Part shown: piece by piece, positions 6,809-13,840 of the stretch
Layout of the letters: each line of letters begins with the position of its first letter
Position numbering within the stretch: position 1 is the first letter of the stretch
Source of the DNA: CAZUTK01 sp964623265
GTDB lineage: Bacteria; Electryoneota; B3-LCP
Reading direction: 5' to 3'
Assembly: GCA_964623265.1 (NCBI GenBank)
Contig: CAZUTK010000045.1
Coordinates: 1-27,566 of the forward strand
DNA length: 27,566 bases
Program-made: the position numbers and the translations under genes
Notes under the pieces: model-generated
The model's input: only the letters and a program-made list of their open reading frames with translations
What the model was told of the DNA's origin: nothing
Databases searched by the model: none

Positions 6809-8986
6809 ATGATTCCTTCGGCTATCATCGTGCTGCTGGCGCCTTTAACGGCGTTCACCATCGTCATCTTTCTGGGCAAGCGGCTGCCGCGCGGCGGCGA
6901 TTGGGTGAGCCTCTCCGCCATCTTCGGCGGGTGGATTCTTTCGCTGCTCCTCTTCGTCCGCATGCTCGCCGCCTGGGACCCTCACTTCTCCCGTGTTTGG
7001 CAGTTTGACTGGTTGAGCTACGGGGATTACACCTTCCGCATCGGCATCAACCTGGACAATATGGCGATTATGATGCTGGTGGTGGTGACGACGGTCAGCG
7101 CTCTGGTGCATCTCTTCAGCGTGGGGTATATGCACGGCGATCCGCGCTACTCGCGCTTTTTCGCCTATCTCTCCTTCTTCAGCTTCAGCATGCTGGGGCT
7201 GGTGTTGGCGGACAACCTCTTCATCATCTTCTGCTTCTGGGAACTGGTGGGGCTCTCCAGCTATCTGCTGATCGGTTTTTGGTATGAGAAGAAGAGCGCT
7301 TCCGACGCCGCCGTCAAAGCCTTCGTGGTCAACCGCGTGGGCGACGCGGGGATGTTGATCGGCCTGGCGATCGTGCTTTCCACGCTGGGCACGCTGAACC
7401 TGCACGATGTCGCTCAGGGCGTGGCGAAAGGCGGACTTTCGGGTTGGCCGCTGACCGTGGCGGGGCTGTGCCTCTTCTGCGGAGCCATCGGGAAATCGGC
7501 GCAGTTTCCCCTGCACGTCTGGCTGCCGGACGCGATGGAAGGTCCCACGCCGGTTTCCGCCTTGATTCACGCCGCCACGATGGTCGCCGCCGGAGTGTAC
7601 CTGACGGCGCGCATCTTCGTCATCCTGACGCCGGATGCCGGGCAGGTCATTGCCTACGTCGGGGGCTTCACCGCCATTTTCGCCGCCACCATCGCCGTGG
7701 CGCAGAACGACATCAAGCGGGTGCTGGCTTACTCCACGGTCAGCCAGCTGGGCTATATGGTGATGGCGCTGGGCGCCGGAGCTTATATGGCGGGATTTTT
7801 CCACCTGGTGACGCACGCCATGTTCAAAGCCGCGCTGTTTCTCGGTTCCGGCAGCGTCATCCACGCGATGCACCACGCTCTGCATCACGCCGGATCCCAC
7901 GCCGATCCGCAGGATATGCGCAACATGGGCGGATTGAAGAAGTACCTGCCCACGACGTTTCGGACGTTCGTGCTGGCGACGGTGGCGCTTTCCGGCGTGC
8001 CGCTGACATCCGGATTCCTGTCCAAGGACGCTATCTTAGGCGGAACGCTGGCGTACGCCCGCCTGCATCCGGGCAACTGGCTCCTGCCGGTCTTCGGCTT
8101 CGCCGCCGCCCTGCTGACCGCCTTCTATATGTTCCGGCTGGTCTTCCTGACTTTCACGGGAGAATTCCGCGGCGGCAAGGAAGCCGAGCACCACCTGCAT
8201 GAAGCGCCCAAGGTGATGACCGTGCCGGTCGCGGTGCTGGCGGGACTGACCCTCTTCTTCTTCTACACGCTGCCGTCCGTCAACCCGACTACTCCGCAGG
8301 GAGGATGGTTTGCACACCTCTTCCCCAACCCGGCGAAGGTCTGGACGACTGCGGCGTCTGAGGCGGGTCATCCGCACGAGACACTCGCCATCGAAGAAAC
8401 AACCGCCTTCGAAGCGGAATTAGAAGCCGTTCCGAGCGAGAGCCATCCTACGGCTCCGGCGGTCGAACGCGAACTCGAAGCGCACGCCGCCGGCGCGCAC
8501 GGCGAGGCGGAGCACGAAGCTCACATCGAACACTCCTCGCACAACATCGCGATGGTGCTCTCGATTTTCGTCGCCGGCTTGGGCATCTGGATCGCCTATC
8601 TCACTTACTACCGCTGGAAGATCTCCGCAGCCGCCTGGCAGAAGCGTCTGGGCGTCCTCTACCAGGGGATGTACCGCAAGTGGTGGATGGACGAGATCTA
8701 CGGAGCGGTTTTCGTGCGGGGGGTGCACCTGAAGGCGCAGCTTCTCGCCTGGTTCGACTTGAAGGTGATTGACGGCGTCGTGGACGGTTCCGCCTGGCTG
8801 ACCCGCACCTGGGCGTTCTTCACCGGCTGGTTCGACAACACCTTCGTGGACGGGGCGGTCAATGGAACGGCCTGGCTGGTGGGCATCTGGGGGAAATTTG
8901 TGCGCCTCTTCCAGACGGGGCAGGTGCAGCGCTATATGCTGATCACGATGCTGGTGGTGGCGATATTTCTGCTGCTGAGGATGTGA
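6809..8986 (+). CDS. nuoL: NADH-quinone oxidoreductase subunit L
   Basis: NuoL is the distal antiporter-like proton-pumping subunit that also contributes the long lateral helix. The 725-residue product is longer than many (near 610-680). Key residues are in place: the Glu of FCFWELVGLSSYLLIGFWYEK, the Lys of GKSAQFPLHVWLPDAMEGPTP and the HAATMVAAGVYL block. Two extras are visible. A hydrophilic His/Glu-rich segment spans about residues 518-578. Near the end there is a tandem repeat (FDLKVIDGVVDGSAWL then FDNTFVDGAVNGTAWL). The start at ATG 6809 is preceded by a short AGG. No promoter was seen in the 83-nt gap. Confidence 0.95.
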   Translation: MIPSAIIVLLAPLTAFTIVIFLGKRLPRGGDWVSLSAIFGGWILSLLLFVRMLAAWDPHFSRVWQFDWLSYGDYTFRIGINLDNMAIMMLVVVTTVSALVHLFSVGYMHGDPRYSRFFAYLSFFSFSMLGLVLADNLFIIFCFWELVGLSSYLLIGFWYEKKSASDAAVKAFVVNRVGDAGMLIGLAIVLSTLGTLNLHDVAQGVAKGGLSGWPLTVAGLCLFCGAIGKSAQFPLHVWLPDAMEGPTPVSALIHAATMVAAGVYLTARIFVILTPDAGQVIAYVGGFTAIFAATIAVAQNDIKRVLAYSTVSQLGYMVMALGAGAYMAGFFHLVTHAMFKAALFLGSGSVIHAMHHALHHAGSHADPQDMRNMGGLKKYLPTTFRTFVLATVALSGVPLTSGFLSKDAILGGTLAYARLHPGNWLLPVFGFAAALLTAFYMFRLVFLTFTGEFRGGKEAEHHLHEAPKVMTVPVAVLAGLTLFFFYTLPSVNPTTPQGGWFAHLFPNPAKVWTTAASEAGHPHETLAIEETTAFEAELEAVPSESHPTAPAVERELEAHAAGAHGEAEHEAHIEHSSHNIAMVLSIFVAGLGIWIAYLTYYRWKISAAAWQKRLGVLYQGMYRKWWMDEIYGAVFVRGVHLKAQLLAWFDLKVIDGVVDGSAWLTRTWAFFTGWFDNTFVDGAVNGTAWLVGIWGKFVRLFQTGQVQRYMLITMLVVAIFLLLRM

Positions 8987-9029
8987 GGAGAAAGGAAGCA
9001 CTCGTATAAATCACCGGATTCCGCCGTTT

Positions 9030-9096
9030 CCGCAGATTGCGCAGGATAAAACGCTGAAATCATCCGCGCAATCCGCGAAATCCGCGCAATCTACGG
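9030..9096. repeat. Imperfect palindromic repeat with 9-bp tandem units
   Basis: The nuoL-nuoM gap holds CCGCAGATTGCGCAGGAT (9030-9047) and its near-complement ATCCGCGCAATCTACGG (9080-9096). In front of and within the right arm are three 9-bp units: ATCCGCGCA (9062-9070), ATCCGCGAA (9071-9079) and ATCCGCGCA (9080-9088). The transcript could fold into a hairpin. It looks like an intergenic dispersed repeat, but no second copy occurs in the window. Confidence 0.6.
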
Positions 9097-9144
9097 TTCG
9101 GATAAAATTGTCTTCAACGACCTAAGGCCAATCGCTGAGAACTT

Positions 9145-10707
9145 ATGGGACCCTTAACACTCATCACCTTCCTCCCCGTCGTGGGAGCCGCCGCAATCGG
9201 GCTGATTCCGGCGAAGAATCACAACGCCATCCGCTGGACGGCGGTGGTGACCACTTTCCTCGTGATGGTGATCGCCTTCTCGCTCTACCCGCAGTTCAGC
9301 CGCACGGACTTCGGCATCAACGAAGAATCCAGCTTTCAATTCGTGGAGAAAGCCCGCTGGATCCCGGCGTTCAACATCTACTATTTCGTCGGAGCGGACG
9401 GGTTGTCCTTCCCCATGATCCTGCTGACGGCGCTGCTCTGCTTCCTCTGCATCTTCGCTTCCTGGGGCATCGCCAAGGGCGTAAAGGGGTATTTCGCCAT
9501 GTTCCTGCTGCTGGAAACCGGCATGATGGGGACGTTCGTGGCTCTGGATTTCTTCCTCTTCTACGTCTTCTGGGAAATCATGCTCCTGCCGATGTACTTC
9601 CTGATCGGCATCTGGGGCGGCCCGCGCAGAATCTACGCCGCCATCAAGTTCTTCATCTATACTTTGGTCGGGTCGGTGTTGATGCTCTTGGTTATGCTGG
9701 CTTTCTACTTCAACGTGCGCGACCCCGTCAGCGGCGCTCACACCTTCAATATGTTGCACATTATGGATCAGGGGAACCACTCCCCCTGGCTGCAGCTCTT
9801 CAACGTGCGGGCACTGCTGTTCTTCGGCTTGTACATCGGCTTCGCCATCAAGGTGCCGGTCTTCCCCTTCCACACCTGGCTGCCGGACGCTCACGTGGAA
9901 GCCCCCACGGCGATCTCCGTCATTCTGGCGGGCATCCTGCTAAAAATGGGGACGTACGGCTTGCTGCGGATCTCCTTTCCGATGCTGCCGGACGCCACGC
10001 GATCTTTCGCCTGGTTTTTAGCGCTGATGGGGATGATCAACATCCTCTACGGCGCCTTCTGCGCGATGGCTCAGAAAGATTTGAAGAAACTGGTGGCGTA
10101 TTCCTCCATCAGCCATATGGGCTATGTGATGCTGGGTATGTCGTCGCTGACGGCGGCGGGCATCAACGGAGCCGTGTTTCAGATGTTCAACCACGGCACT
10201 ATCACCGCCATGCTATTCCTTTTGGTGGGCGTCATCTACGATCGCGCCCATCACCGCGAAATCGCCCGCTTCGGCGGTCTGGCGAACATCATGCCTAAAT
10301 ATATGGGGATCTCCGCGGTGGCGTTCTTCGCCGCGCTGGGACTGCCCGGCATGAGCGCATTCATATCGGAAGCGATGGTCTTTCTGGGCGCTTTCCCGGT
10401 CTGGAAAACCTTCACGATCATCTCGGTGGGAGGCATCATCATCGGAGCGGGCTATGTGCTCTGGACGGTGCAGCGGATGTTCTTCGGCGAGAAGATCAAC
10501 GACCCAAAATACGACGGAATGTCCTTGGAAGAAATCCAGTCCCATTTGCCGGAAATCAACGGCCGCGAACTGTTCACTCTGATCCCGCTGGCGGCGATTG
10601 TCATCTTCCTGGGCATCTGGCCTCACCCCGTTCTCGGATTGATGAACGCCAGCCTGACGCACCTGATCGAGATCGTCAAGACGGCGCCGATTATAGCCGG
10701 GATGTAG
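9145..10707 (+). CDS. nuoM: NADH-quinone oxidoreductase subunit M
   Basis: NuoM is the second antiporter-like proton-pumping subunit. The 520-residue, roughly 14-helix product keeps the conserved Glu in FWEIMLLPMYFLIGIWGG and the Lys of KVPVFPFHTWLPDAHVEAPT. It also has KKLVAYSSISHMGYVMLG and FQMFNHGTITAMLFLLVG. Length is normal. It starts 158 nt after nuoL, beyond the palindromic repeat, with no clear Shine-Dalgarno sequence. It is the last nuo gene seen: instead of nuoN, repeat DNA and a peptidase gene follow. Confidence 0.95.
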   Translation: MGPLTLITFLPVVGAAAIGLIPAKNHNAIRWTAVVTTFLVMVIAFSLYPQFSRTDFGINEESSFQFVEKARWIPAFNIYYFVGADGLSFPMILLTALLCFLCIFASWGIAKGVKGYFAMFLLLETGMMGTFVALDFFLFYVFWEIMLLPMYFLIGIWGGPRRIYAAIKFFIYTLVGSVLMLLVMLAFYFNVRDPVSGAHTFNMLHIMDQGNHSPWLQLFNVRALLFFGLYIGFAIKVPVFPFHTWLPDAHVEAPTAISVILAGILLKMGTYGLLRISFPMLPDATRSFAWFLALMGMINILYGAFCAMAQKDLKKLVAYSSISHMGYVMLGMSSLTAAGINGAVFQMFNHGTITAMLFLLVGVIYDRAHHREIARFGGLANIMPKYMGISAVAFFAALGLPGMSAFISEAMVFLGAFPVWKTFTIISVGGIIIGAGYVLWTVQRMFFGEKINDPKYDGMSLEEIQSHLPEINGRELFTLIPLAAIVIFLGIWPHPVLGLMNASLTHLIEIVKTAPIIAGM

Positions 10708-10721
10708 CGTTTCCAATGTTT

Positions 10722-10739
10722 CCAGGGCTGAAGCCCTGG
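10722..10739 (+). terminator. Hairpin 15 bp after nuoM
   Basis: CCAGGGCT and AGCCCTGG form an 8-bp stem around GA, followed by TCTATTAT. Its position just past the nuoM stop suggests it ends the nuo transcript, but it abuts the dispersed repeat and may belong to that element. Confidence 0.45.
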
Positions 10740-10750
10740 TCTATTATCTA

Positions 10751-10821
10751 CCGCCCCGGCGGGCGGAAACGCGAAGCGTCCGAAAGGACGGTGAGAAAAT
10801 AGCCCCGCGTTCAACGCGGGG
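10751..10821 (+). repeat. Dispersed palindromic repeat, copy 1
   Basis: Three hairpins in a row: CCGCCC/GGGCGG (10751-10766), CGTCC-GAAA-GGACG (10777-10790) and CCCCGCGT-TCA-ACGCGGGG (10803-10821), joined by GTGAGAAAATAG. The same arrangement occurs in inverted orientation at 13684-13758, with the 17-nt block CGTCCGAAAGGACGGTG identical. It resembles REP-type or small non-autonomous mobile repeats. Confidence 0.75.
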
Positions 10822-10870
10822 AAAAAGCGCCCGAAATCTGCATCCGGTTGAAAAAAACGGATTGCCGACT

Positions 10871-13129
10871 ATGAGATCCTCTCTGGCTGCTCTGATCGCC
10901 ATCGTGGCGATTCTGGGTCTAATCACGTCCGCCGCACAAGACCGCTCGAACCTCAGGCTCAACGCCCTTTCCCACATTCAGGTGCTGGCTTCCGATTCAC
11001 TGGAAGGGCGCCGTTCCGGACTGCCGGGCGGAGAAAAAGCCGCCGCCTGGATCGCCGCCAAATTCGCCGAATTCGGCTTGCGACCGGGCGTGAACGACAG
11101 CACCTATTTTCAGGATTTCCGCATCACGACGGCGGTGGAATCCGGACCGATGGCGATGCGCTTGATGCCGGACGCCCATCACCCGGATACTCTCACCTTC
11201 TGCTACGGCAGCGACTTCGTCTCGTTCGCGTACGGCGGCGAAAACCGGACGGCGGGTCCGTTGGTGTTCGTCGGCTACGGCATCCAAGATCCGGATAAAG
11301 GTCGGGATGACTTCGCGGGTCTGGATCTGCGCGGAAAGGTCGCGCTGGCTCTGGCGGGATCGCCGCCCACGGAAGGGGAAGGCTTCTGGGGGCACGAAGG
11401 AGGACACGGCTACAAGGCATCTCGCTGCCGCGATCTCGGAGCCGTCGGCTATCTGCAGGCTTCGGGCGACAAAGCTATGCAGCGGACGCTGGGCTTGCGC
11501 AACCGCCGCCCGGATCTACCCGCCTTCTGGATCAGCCGTTCCGCCTGCGACCGGCTGCTGGAGGGGACGGGTCTGACGCTGGATTCCCTGCGAACCCTGG
11601 CAGCGGCAAACCCCGCGGGATTTCACCTCGAACTGCCCTGCCGCCTCGAACTGGAAGCTCACGCCGGTGTGCTTCCGGACGCTCCGACCCGCAACGTCCT
11701 CGGATTCATCCCCGGCGCGGATCCGGCGCTGGCGCACGAAATCGTGCTGATCGGAGCTCATATGGATCACCTGGGCGTGGACGCCGTCGGCAGGATCTAC
11801 CCGGGCGCCGACGACAACGCCTCCGGCACCTCCCTGCTGCTCGAGCTGGCTCGGATTCTGGCGCAGGATCCGATTCCGCCGCGGCGCAGCGTCTATTTCT
11901 GCGCCTTCGCCGGCGAAGATCTGGGTCTATTGGGATCGCAGGAATTCGTGGCGCATCCCCCCGTCCCTCTCGACTCCATCGTCATGATGATCAATATGGA
12001 CATGGTGGGGCGGGGCGAAGGCGGGATCGAATTGGGCGGCGCGCCCAATTTCCCGCGGATTTGGGCGATCTGGAAGACGGCGCTGAACGATTCAATCTGT
12101 TCGCGGATTGACCACTTCAAGCCCGGCTACTACAGCGACCACGCGCCCTTCGAAGAAATCGGCATCCCCGCCTTCTTCGTGGCGACGAAGGGGGAACATC
12201 CCCATTATCATCAGATCGAAGACCGAGCCGAAACCATTCAGACCGCGCCGCTGCAGGAGACGGGCGAAATCGTGTACCGCGGCTTGCGCGCGGCGTCGGA
12301 TTACCCCGCACCGCTGGCGAATCCCCGTCGTCTGCGGGATTCCATCCGTCAGAACGCGGAAATCGTCGCGCTGGGCGCTCCGCCGCTCCCCTTGCGTTCC
12401 ACCGACGACACCCCCGACATCGTCTTGTACGAAGCGGGCAAACGCCTGGATTTCTCCTCGCCCAGCCGTTTGCGCCGCCTGCTGGTGGAACTGTCCGACT
12501 TGACCGCTTCTCGGGAATCTGAATCATCCGCCTGGGTCGCTTCCCTGAACGAAATCCCGACGGGGCGGCTGGAAACCGCTCTGATCCTCGGCATCGCCTC
12601 CCCCTCCCTGACGGAGGACGAAGCGGAGATCTACGCGGTTCTGGCGAAGCTGGGAGTGCGGTTCGTTCACGTGCCCCGGGAAGAACAAAAGGGATTTTTC
12701 GGCAAGAAGGGGCTGAACCAGGCGGCGCAGCGGCGGTTGCGGCAGCTGACGCAAGCGCCCCAGATGGTCATCTGGGACGTGGAAGACTTCCGCCAGGCGC
12801 AGGCGCTGCTGCAGGCGGCGCAAAAGCCGCTGATTCTCCGGATCCGGCAGGCGGATGCGGCACAACTGCGGGATCTGCATCTCGACCTGAAGGGATCTTT
12901 TCTCTGGCTGGAAGCGGAGGGCGTGTGCAGCTGGACGCAAGCCGATTTCGATCGGGCGCTGGCGGCTTTCGGACGGTATCCCATCGGCATCCAGGCGCAG
13001 CAGCCGGAGGATGCAGACCGGTTGATCGCGCTCTGGCTGGACGCCGGCTGCGACCGGCAGAAGATGACGGACCTGCTGGGGGGGAATCTGGTGAGGTGGA
13101 TGGGGAAGCAAGCAACGCAGGTTCGGTAA
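10871..13129 (+). CDS. Exported M28-family metallopeptidase with extra C-terminal domain
   Basis: The 752-residue product starts with a signal peptide (about residues 1-22, ending TSAAQ). A PA-like insert follows (about 95-230), then the M28 zinc aminopeptidase domain (about 280-470). Candidate metal ligands and catalytic residues are H297 (GAHMDH), D314 (GADDNASG), E349-D350 (FAGEDLGLLGS), D377 (NMDMVG) and H447 (HPHYHQIED). The second residue of the usual Glu-Glu pair is Asp here. M28 enzymes remove N-terminal residues from peptides, here probably in the periplasm or outside the cell. About 250 further residues (490-752) follow, ending in LLGGNLVRWMG, reminiscent of the C-terminus of amidohydrolase/renal-dipeptidase TIM barrels but without obvious metal ligands. 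ATG 10871 was chosen over TTG 10862 because it begins the signal peptide. Confidence 0.88.
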   Translation: MRSSLAALIAIVAILGLITSAAQDRSNLRLNALSHIQVLASDSLEGRRSGLPGGEKAAAWIAAKFAEFGLRPGVNDSTYFQDFRITTAVESGPMAMRLMPDAHHPDTLTFCYGSDFVSFAYGGENRTAGPLVFVGYGIQDPDKGRDDFAGLDLRGKVALALAGSPPTEGEGFWGHEGGHGYKASRCRDLGAVGYLQASGDKAMQRTLGLRNRRPDLPAFWISRSACDRLLEGTGLTLDSLRTLAAANPAGFHLELPCRLELEAHAGVLPDAPTRNVLGFIPGADPALAHEIVLIGAHMDHLGVDAVGRIYPGADDNASGTSLLLELARILAQDPIPPRRSVYFCAFAGEDLGLLGSQEFVAHPPVPLDSIVMMINMDMVGRGEGGIELGGAPNFPRIWAIWKTALNDSICSRIDHFKPGYYSDHAPFEEIGIPAFFVATKGEHPHYHQIEDRAETIQTAPLQETGEIVYRGLRAASDYPAPLANPRRLRDSIRQNAEIVALGAPPLPLRSTDDTPDIVLYEAGKRLDFSSPSRLRRLLVELSDLTASRESESSAWVASLNEIPTGRLETALILGIASPSLTEDEAEIYAVLAKLGVRFVHVPREEQKGFFGKKGLNQAAQRRLRQLTQAPQMVIWDVEDFRQAQALLQAAQKPLILRIRQADAAQLRDLHLDLKGSFLWLEAEGVCSWTQADFDRALAAFGRYPIGIQAQQPEDADRLIALWLDAGCDRQKMTDLLGGNLVRWMGKQATQVR

Positions 13130-13156
13130 GAGATCGCGAGAAATTCTATTCCCTCT

Positions 13157-13597
13157 TCACCCCCTTTCCACCACCACCGTCACCGGACCGTCGTTCACCA
13201 GCTCCACCTCCATATGCTCGCCGAAAGCGCCGATCTGCACCGGAACACCCTGTTCGCGCAGGAATTCCACAAACCGGATGAACAGCGGTTCGGCAACCTC
13301 CGGCGGCGCCGCTTCGGTGTAGGACGGCCGCTTCCCCTTGCGGCAGTCCCCTAAGAGTGTGAACTGCGAAACCGCCAGGACTTCTCCGCCAACATCCTGC
13401 AGAGATAAATTCAGCTTTCCGTCCGCGTCGTCGTGGACGCGCAGACCCGCGATCTTCTGCGCCATCCAGCGGGCGGTCTCGCTGTCGTCGCCCTGAGCCA
13501 CCCCCACCAGCAGCAGCGCCCCCCTGCCGATGCGGCTCAACAACTTCCCCGCCACGCGCACTTCCGCCCGGCTGACTCTCTGATATACCACGCGCAT
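13157..13597 (-). CDS. dtd: D-aminoacyl-tRNA deacylase
   Basis: DTD hydrolyses D-amino acids mischarged onto tRNA, a proofreading step in the cytoplasm. The 146-residue product has the normal length and both active-site motifs: SQFTLLGD (from residue 77) and NDGPVT (135-140), the latter carrying the Gly-Pro that screens chirality. It begins with the usual MRVVYQRVSRAEV. It converges on the M28 gene with only 27 bp between stops and no visible terminator there. A promoter at 13624-13652 would give a leader of about 20 nt. Confidence 0.96.
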   Translation of the reverse strand: MRVVYQRVSRAEVRVAGKLLSRIGRGALLLVGVAQGDDSETARWMAQKIAGLRVHDDADGKLNLSLQDVGGEVLAVSQFTLLGDCRKGKRPSYTEAAPPEVAEPLFIRFVEFLREQGVPVQIGAFGEHMEVELVNDGPVTVVVERG

Positions 13598-13623
13598 AAG
13601 ACTTTTTCGACTTGGATCGCGAT

Positions 13624-13652
13624 AATATAGACCCCATCCCGCTCAAATGCAA
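13624..13652 (-). promoter_or_regulatory. Candidate promoter of dtd
   Basis: Read on the minus strand: TTGCAT (13652-13647), a 17-bp spacer and TATATT (13629-13624). The -35 is weak (3/6), but the -10 and spacing match the other promoters in this window. Confidence 0.5.
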
Positions 13653-13683
13653 GCGTCATTCCGCTTAATTCGCTCGCCTTTCC

Positions 13684-13758
13684 CCCCGCGCTGAAGCGCG
13701 GGGCTATTTTCGCACCGTCCTTTCGGACGATTTGCGTCCCGCCCGTTAGGGCAGCGGA
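13684..13758 (-). repeat. Dispersed palindromic repeat, copy 2 (inverted)
   Basis: An inverted copy of the element at 10751-10821: CCCCGCGCT-GA-AGCGCGGGG (13684-13703), CTATTTTCGCAC, CGTCC-TTTC-GGACG (13716-13729) and GCCC-GTTA-GGGC (13741-13752). Stems are conserved while loops and some arm bases differ, including compensating changes (GT/AC in copy 1, GC/GC here). Confidence 0.75.
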
Positions 13759-13840
13759 AAAACAAAACGTGTGAGAGACATCACAAATCCGTCGAGCCTT
13801 CTTTCCTTTATTATAAGCGTGAAAAACTGGGAGGAAATGG

